From the NCBI GenBank assembly GCA_002077045.2, contig KZ111145.1:221481-285480 (forward strand): a stretch of DNA of 64,000 nucleotides. The letters run 5' to 3'. The notes beneath the pieces were generated by a model. The model was given only the letters and a program-made list of their open reading frames with translations. It was not told the DNA's origin and ran no database searches. This DNA comes from Rachicladosporium sp. CCFEE 5018 (taxonomy: Eukaryota > Ascomycota > Dothideomycetes > Cladosporiales > Cladosporiaceae). The position numbers and the translations under genes are program-made. Shown here in pieces: positions 61,323 to 64,000 of the stretch (position 1 is its first letter; each line of letters starts with the position of its first letter).

Positions 61323-62629
61323 ATTACCTTACCTATACAGCAAGTCTATACAGGAGCGTCGGACACTCTTTCTGAGATCCCGGACCATCCATTGCACGTT
61401 GCGACGTTGTGGTCGAGTCTATGTGTTGCCTTCCAGCGCGAAGTTGCGGTACATGTGGTACGTTTCCCTCCCCAACATCGTCCCAGACCACACCATTTTC
61501 ACTCTTTTGGTAGTTCCTGGGCAGCGATCTCGACATCATTCAACCAGTATTATTGATAATTTACATGGAATCGCTGTGATGTGAATTGTCGTGATGGACC
61601 AGATGCACGTGTGTGCCACAAACCGTTCGACAACATGAAACACGACACCCCGCCAAGAGATCCGCAGCTGCAGAAGCCAATTTAGCAACCGCGGCACTGC
61701 CACGCGCTCCGCCCACGCTTTGCCGCGTGCGGCTCGCGTGCATGGGGTGAGACAAGTTTTCGACCCATGGGTTTGGGAAGATCCCCCAGCAAAGCAAGAC
61801 GACATGCCTGTCAGACTGACCAAACAACAACGAGCCATGGCAACGAGCTGCACGCAATCTAGGATCAGCAAAGACATGTCGATTGGGTGTGATGAGAAAG
61901 GCAGCGTCTACGAGACCGAGATGTCACAACAGGAGGCTCTGGCATCACTGTGGAGACAACGCCAGCGTTAGGGGTGAGCTGTTGGAGATGCTGTGCCATC
62001 TCTGTTGCTATTTCCTCTGATTGTTTTGGCGCGCGTCTCCTTCTTGTAGGTTGCCGCAGCGAATGCGCGAGCGGGGCGGTGGGTTTATTGCTATTTCGCT
62101 AATCCTAATCTCCTCTGTATCGGACGATCTGCAGGAGATACTATACTGCGCACCCCTCCCGTTCCTGAAGATGCTGCATCTTGGTTTTCAACATCACTCT
62201 TTGCCTTACTACTACTGAGCAGATTAGACGGCTTTTCAGGCTTTCGTAACGTTGTCCTTACTCGATCACAGCAGCGCCAGCGCGACTCTTACAATTGTAG
62301 CACCAACCTTTCCGAACCCCAAGCATAGCCTGGTCGTTCGACTCGCTTGGCAACGAACATCCGAGCCTCACGCGTCAGGAATAGCTTCGTGATCCTTCAA
62401 GCCTTGTGGAGGCCGTGTCGCAAGGTCAACATTGCCTTCACGACTTGTTTCGACTTTCCTGTCACTGTCGTGACATTTTGATACCCAAACGACATCTGTA
62501 ACAACGACTGGCGAAACGTCTGGAATTGAATCCGAAGTACTTCCAGGTCCAGAGACGTGATTACGTTCACATACATACTGCGTGGAGCTTCGGCGACTCC
62601 TCCAAGCTACTGTACGAGCCTCCAGCAGG
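61323..62629. other. Intergenic, nothing recognised
   Basis: A 1.3 kb stretch. Short open frames overlap on both strands (for example around 61536-61877), none with recognisable content. Confidence 0.45.
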
Positions 62630-62943
62630 ATGACGACCACGGCGGCTTCGGATAATGCGCTCTCGATTCTGCTGTCTGCCCTGCCAACCAATGTGGCGTC
62701 GAGCATAGAAGACGGAGTCAGCGATGTGACCTCGTTATTGCAGGCCGTCGGAAGCACTTCCGTGGCGGATATCACCATTACCCCAGTAGAGACGACAGCA
62801 GCGACCCAGACGCCGACGACAGCACCCACCACAACGCCTTCAACACAAGCTACGACAGAAGCAACAGCAACGCAACGACCGCAGCAAACTACCACGCCCT
62901 CGCCCTCAACACTGCAAACATCAGCATCACGGGTCTTGCAGTC
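62630..62943 (+). CDS. Start of a Thr/Pro-rich protein, cut by 10-N gap
   Basis: From ATG 62630 a frame runs open into the gap (about 105 codons). It starts MTTTAASDNALSILLSALP, with a short amphipathic region, then becomes a Thr/Pro/Gln/Ala-rich tract (TPTTAPTTTPSTQATTEATA), typical of the O-glycosylated stalk of fungal surface or sensor proteins. No signal peptide is obvious. The opposite strand is also open here, so coding on the plus strand is not certain. Confidence 0.35.
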
Positions 62944-62953
62944 NNNNNNNNNN
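62944..62953. other. Assembly gap of 10 N
   Basis: Ten N separate a Thr-rich frame on the left from the interior of a NUG1-like N-terminus on the right. The reading content changes completely across the gap, so the true gap is longer than 10 bases or the join is wrong. Confidence 0.97.
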
Positions 62954-63834
62954 CCTCCTCGGCAAAACAAAAGAAAGAGCGCAGATCTGCAAAGAAGGAT
63001 GTAACATGGACTTCCCGACTAAAGAAGGACCCTGGTATCCCGAAATCGTTCCCGTTCAGAGATCAGGTGCTAGCTGAGGTCGAGGACACGAAGAGGCGCA
63101 GAGAGGAGGAGCAGATGGCCAAGAGGGACGCAGCGAAAGCGAGAAGGGCAGGGACTGCGGTGGAGGATGCGGGTATGGGTAGCGCTGGAGCGGCAGCAAA
63201 TGGAATAGTGGACGGAGAGGACGCAGAGGATGGTGACGAGGAAATGGAAGACAAGGGTGGTAACCCGATGGCGGCGCTACTGGCATCTGCACAAGCCAGA
63301 GCGCAGGACTTCGGAACCGACGATGAGGAGGATGACGAAGGCGAGGACGCAGATGACGCATGGAATGGCATTGACGATACTACAAGCGCACCCACCCAGC
63401 CTACGAAGAAGACTCTGCCACCCCAGGCGCTAGCCGATCCCATCAAGACCATTTCGACACTCATGGAGCGTATGAGAGAGACGCAAGACGGCATTCAGAG
63501 ACTCATCGACTACTATCAAACCCCGCCGCTGGTAGCTGCAAGCACAGACGTCGCAACGAGGTTCCTTGTCGAGGTTGCCCGGAAGCGGGGCAGACTTGGG
63601 CGAGGAGGAGTGCCCAATCTGCACTCAGCAGCTATGCTGGTCCTGAATGATCTGAACGAGGAAAGGCTCAAGCTGCCCGAGGTGAAGAGTACGAAGAAGA
63701 GTAATGCTGTAGCCGCTGGAAAAGATGAGATCACCATTGTCCAGACCATGGCGGAGCCTTTCCGACTGGAGGGATTATTCGGTGGCAAGAACAAGTGTGC
63801 AGCAGGTGGGGAAGCGATGGAAGTAGAGACTTGA
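62954..63834 (+). CDS. NUG1: Nug1/GNL3-like protein lacking the central GTPase domain (5' end in gap)
   Basis: The frame is open from the gap to TGA at 63834 (about 293 codons). The N-terminal part matches the basic GNL3/Nug1 leader (KKERRSAKK, then WTSRLKKDPGIPKSFPFRDQ) and the acidic coiled region up to DDAWNGIDDTTS. The C-terminal part matches the end of Nug1: LPPQALADPIKTISTLMERM, then FLVEVARKRGRLGRGGVPNL and EPFRLEGLFGG. The circularly permuted GTPase domain of roughly 250 residues that should lie between is replaced by about ten residues (APTQPTKKT). Nug1 is a nucleolar/nuclear 60S biogenesis GTPase; without the G domain this product could not act as one. It could equally be a misassembly. 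Confidence 0.75.
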
Positions 63835-64000
63835 GGCGTTGGTAAAAGCACCGTGGAAGGCAGATCTTCGCAGCTATCTCGCGCCAGGCCCGCCGACATT
63901 AGCTTCACTGGGACTATGAACGATGTGAAAACTCGATAGCGGAGGCGCAAGAATGTGATGAAGCTCTTGAATGGGTCAATAAGGCTGATCCCATGAGATA
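63835..64000. other. 3' flank of the NUG1-like gene
   Basis: The last 166 bp to the window edge hold no supported gene. Confidence 0.4.

Noticed and set aside
1..64000. Mobile elements, CRISPR arrays or a secondary-metabolite backbone gene
   Set aside because: No transposase, reverse transcriptase, terminal repeat pair, CRISPR repeat, PKS or NRPS signature was seen; CRISPR is not expected in a fungal nuclear genome.

Overview
The window is nuclear DNA of a filamentous ascomycete (Pezizomycotina). The genes carry short introns of about 47-66 nt with GT..AG ends and CTRAC-like branch sites, intergenic gaps are small, and the gene families are typically fungal: HET domain, fungal rhodopsin-domain membrane protein, SUR7/PalI, ArsH, RAVE subunit Rav1, Prs5-type PRPP synthetase. 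A dothideomycete is plausible, but that is inference only. No mobile element, CRISPR array, tRNA or rRNA was recognised.

Layout. Positions 1-7337 hold a block of isoleucyl-tRNA synthetase, Prs5-like PRPP synthetase, an atypical Rho-like GTPase and a rhodopsin-domain membrane protein. The block ends in a run of exactly 100 N. It is repeated in direct orientation at about 24649-31986, where the membrane protein is complete. Between the copies (7438-24462) lie single-copy genes: a gap-truncated small gene, a twin-CX9C NDUFAF8-like complex I assembly factor, the centrosomal protein Sfi1, a histidine phosphatase, a PRKRIP1-like spliceosomal protein, RNA polymerase III subunit Rpc9, a secreted GH51 arabinofuranosidase, a SUR7/PalI protein and a CorA-like transporter.

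After the second copy comes a gene-poor stretch (32.7-35.0 kb), then a HET-domain protein, ArsH, a bZIP factor, a TLC-domain protein, 3-isopropylmalate dehydrogenase and Rav1. Positions 48-53.5 kb look accessory and partly decayed: a membrane-anchored protein with two copies of an inhibitor-I9-like domain, a stop-broken paralogue, an NmrA-like reductase with an in-frame TAG, a frameshifted short-chain dehydrogenase and a Cys-rich small protein. The rest holds a UBE2G/Ubc7-type E2, an unknown protein with WSDG repeats, the mitochondrial Obg GTPase Mtg2, an SDR16C-type dehydrogenase, a polyol (L-arabinitol-type) dehydrogenase, a Thr-rich gene start cut by a 10-N gap, and a Nug1-like protein that lacks its GTPase domain.

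Most genes are unrelated housekeeping functions rather than one pathway. The observations most worth following are the mosaic duplication ending at an assembly gap, the I9-like family at 48-49.8 kb, the GTPase-less Nug1, and the Rho-like GTPase altered at the positions equivalent to Gly12 and Gln61. All gene models are read by eye from splice signals and family conservation; no database search was run.
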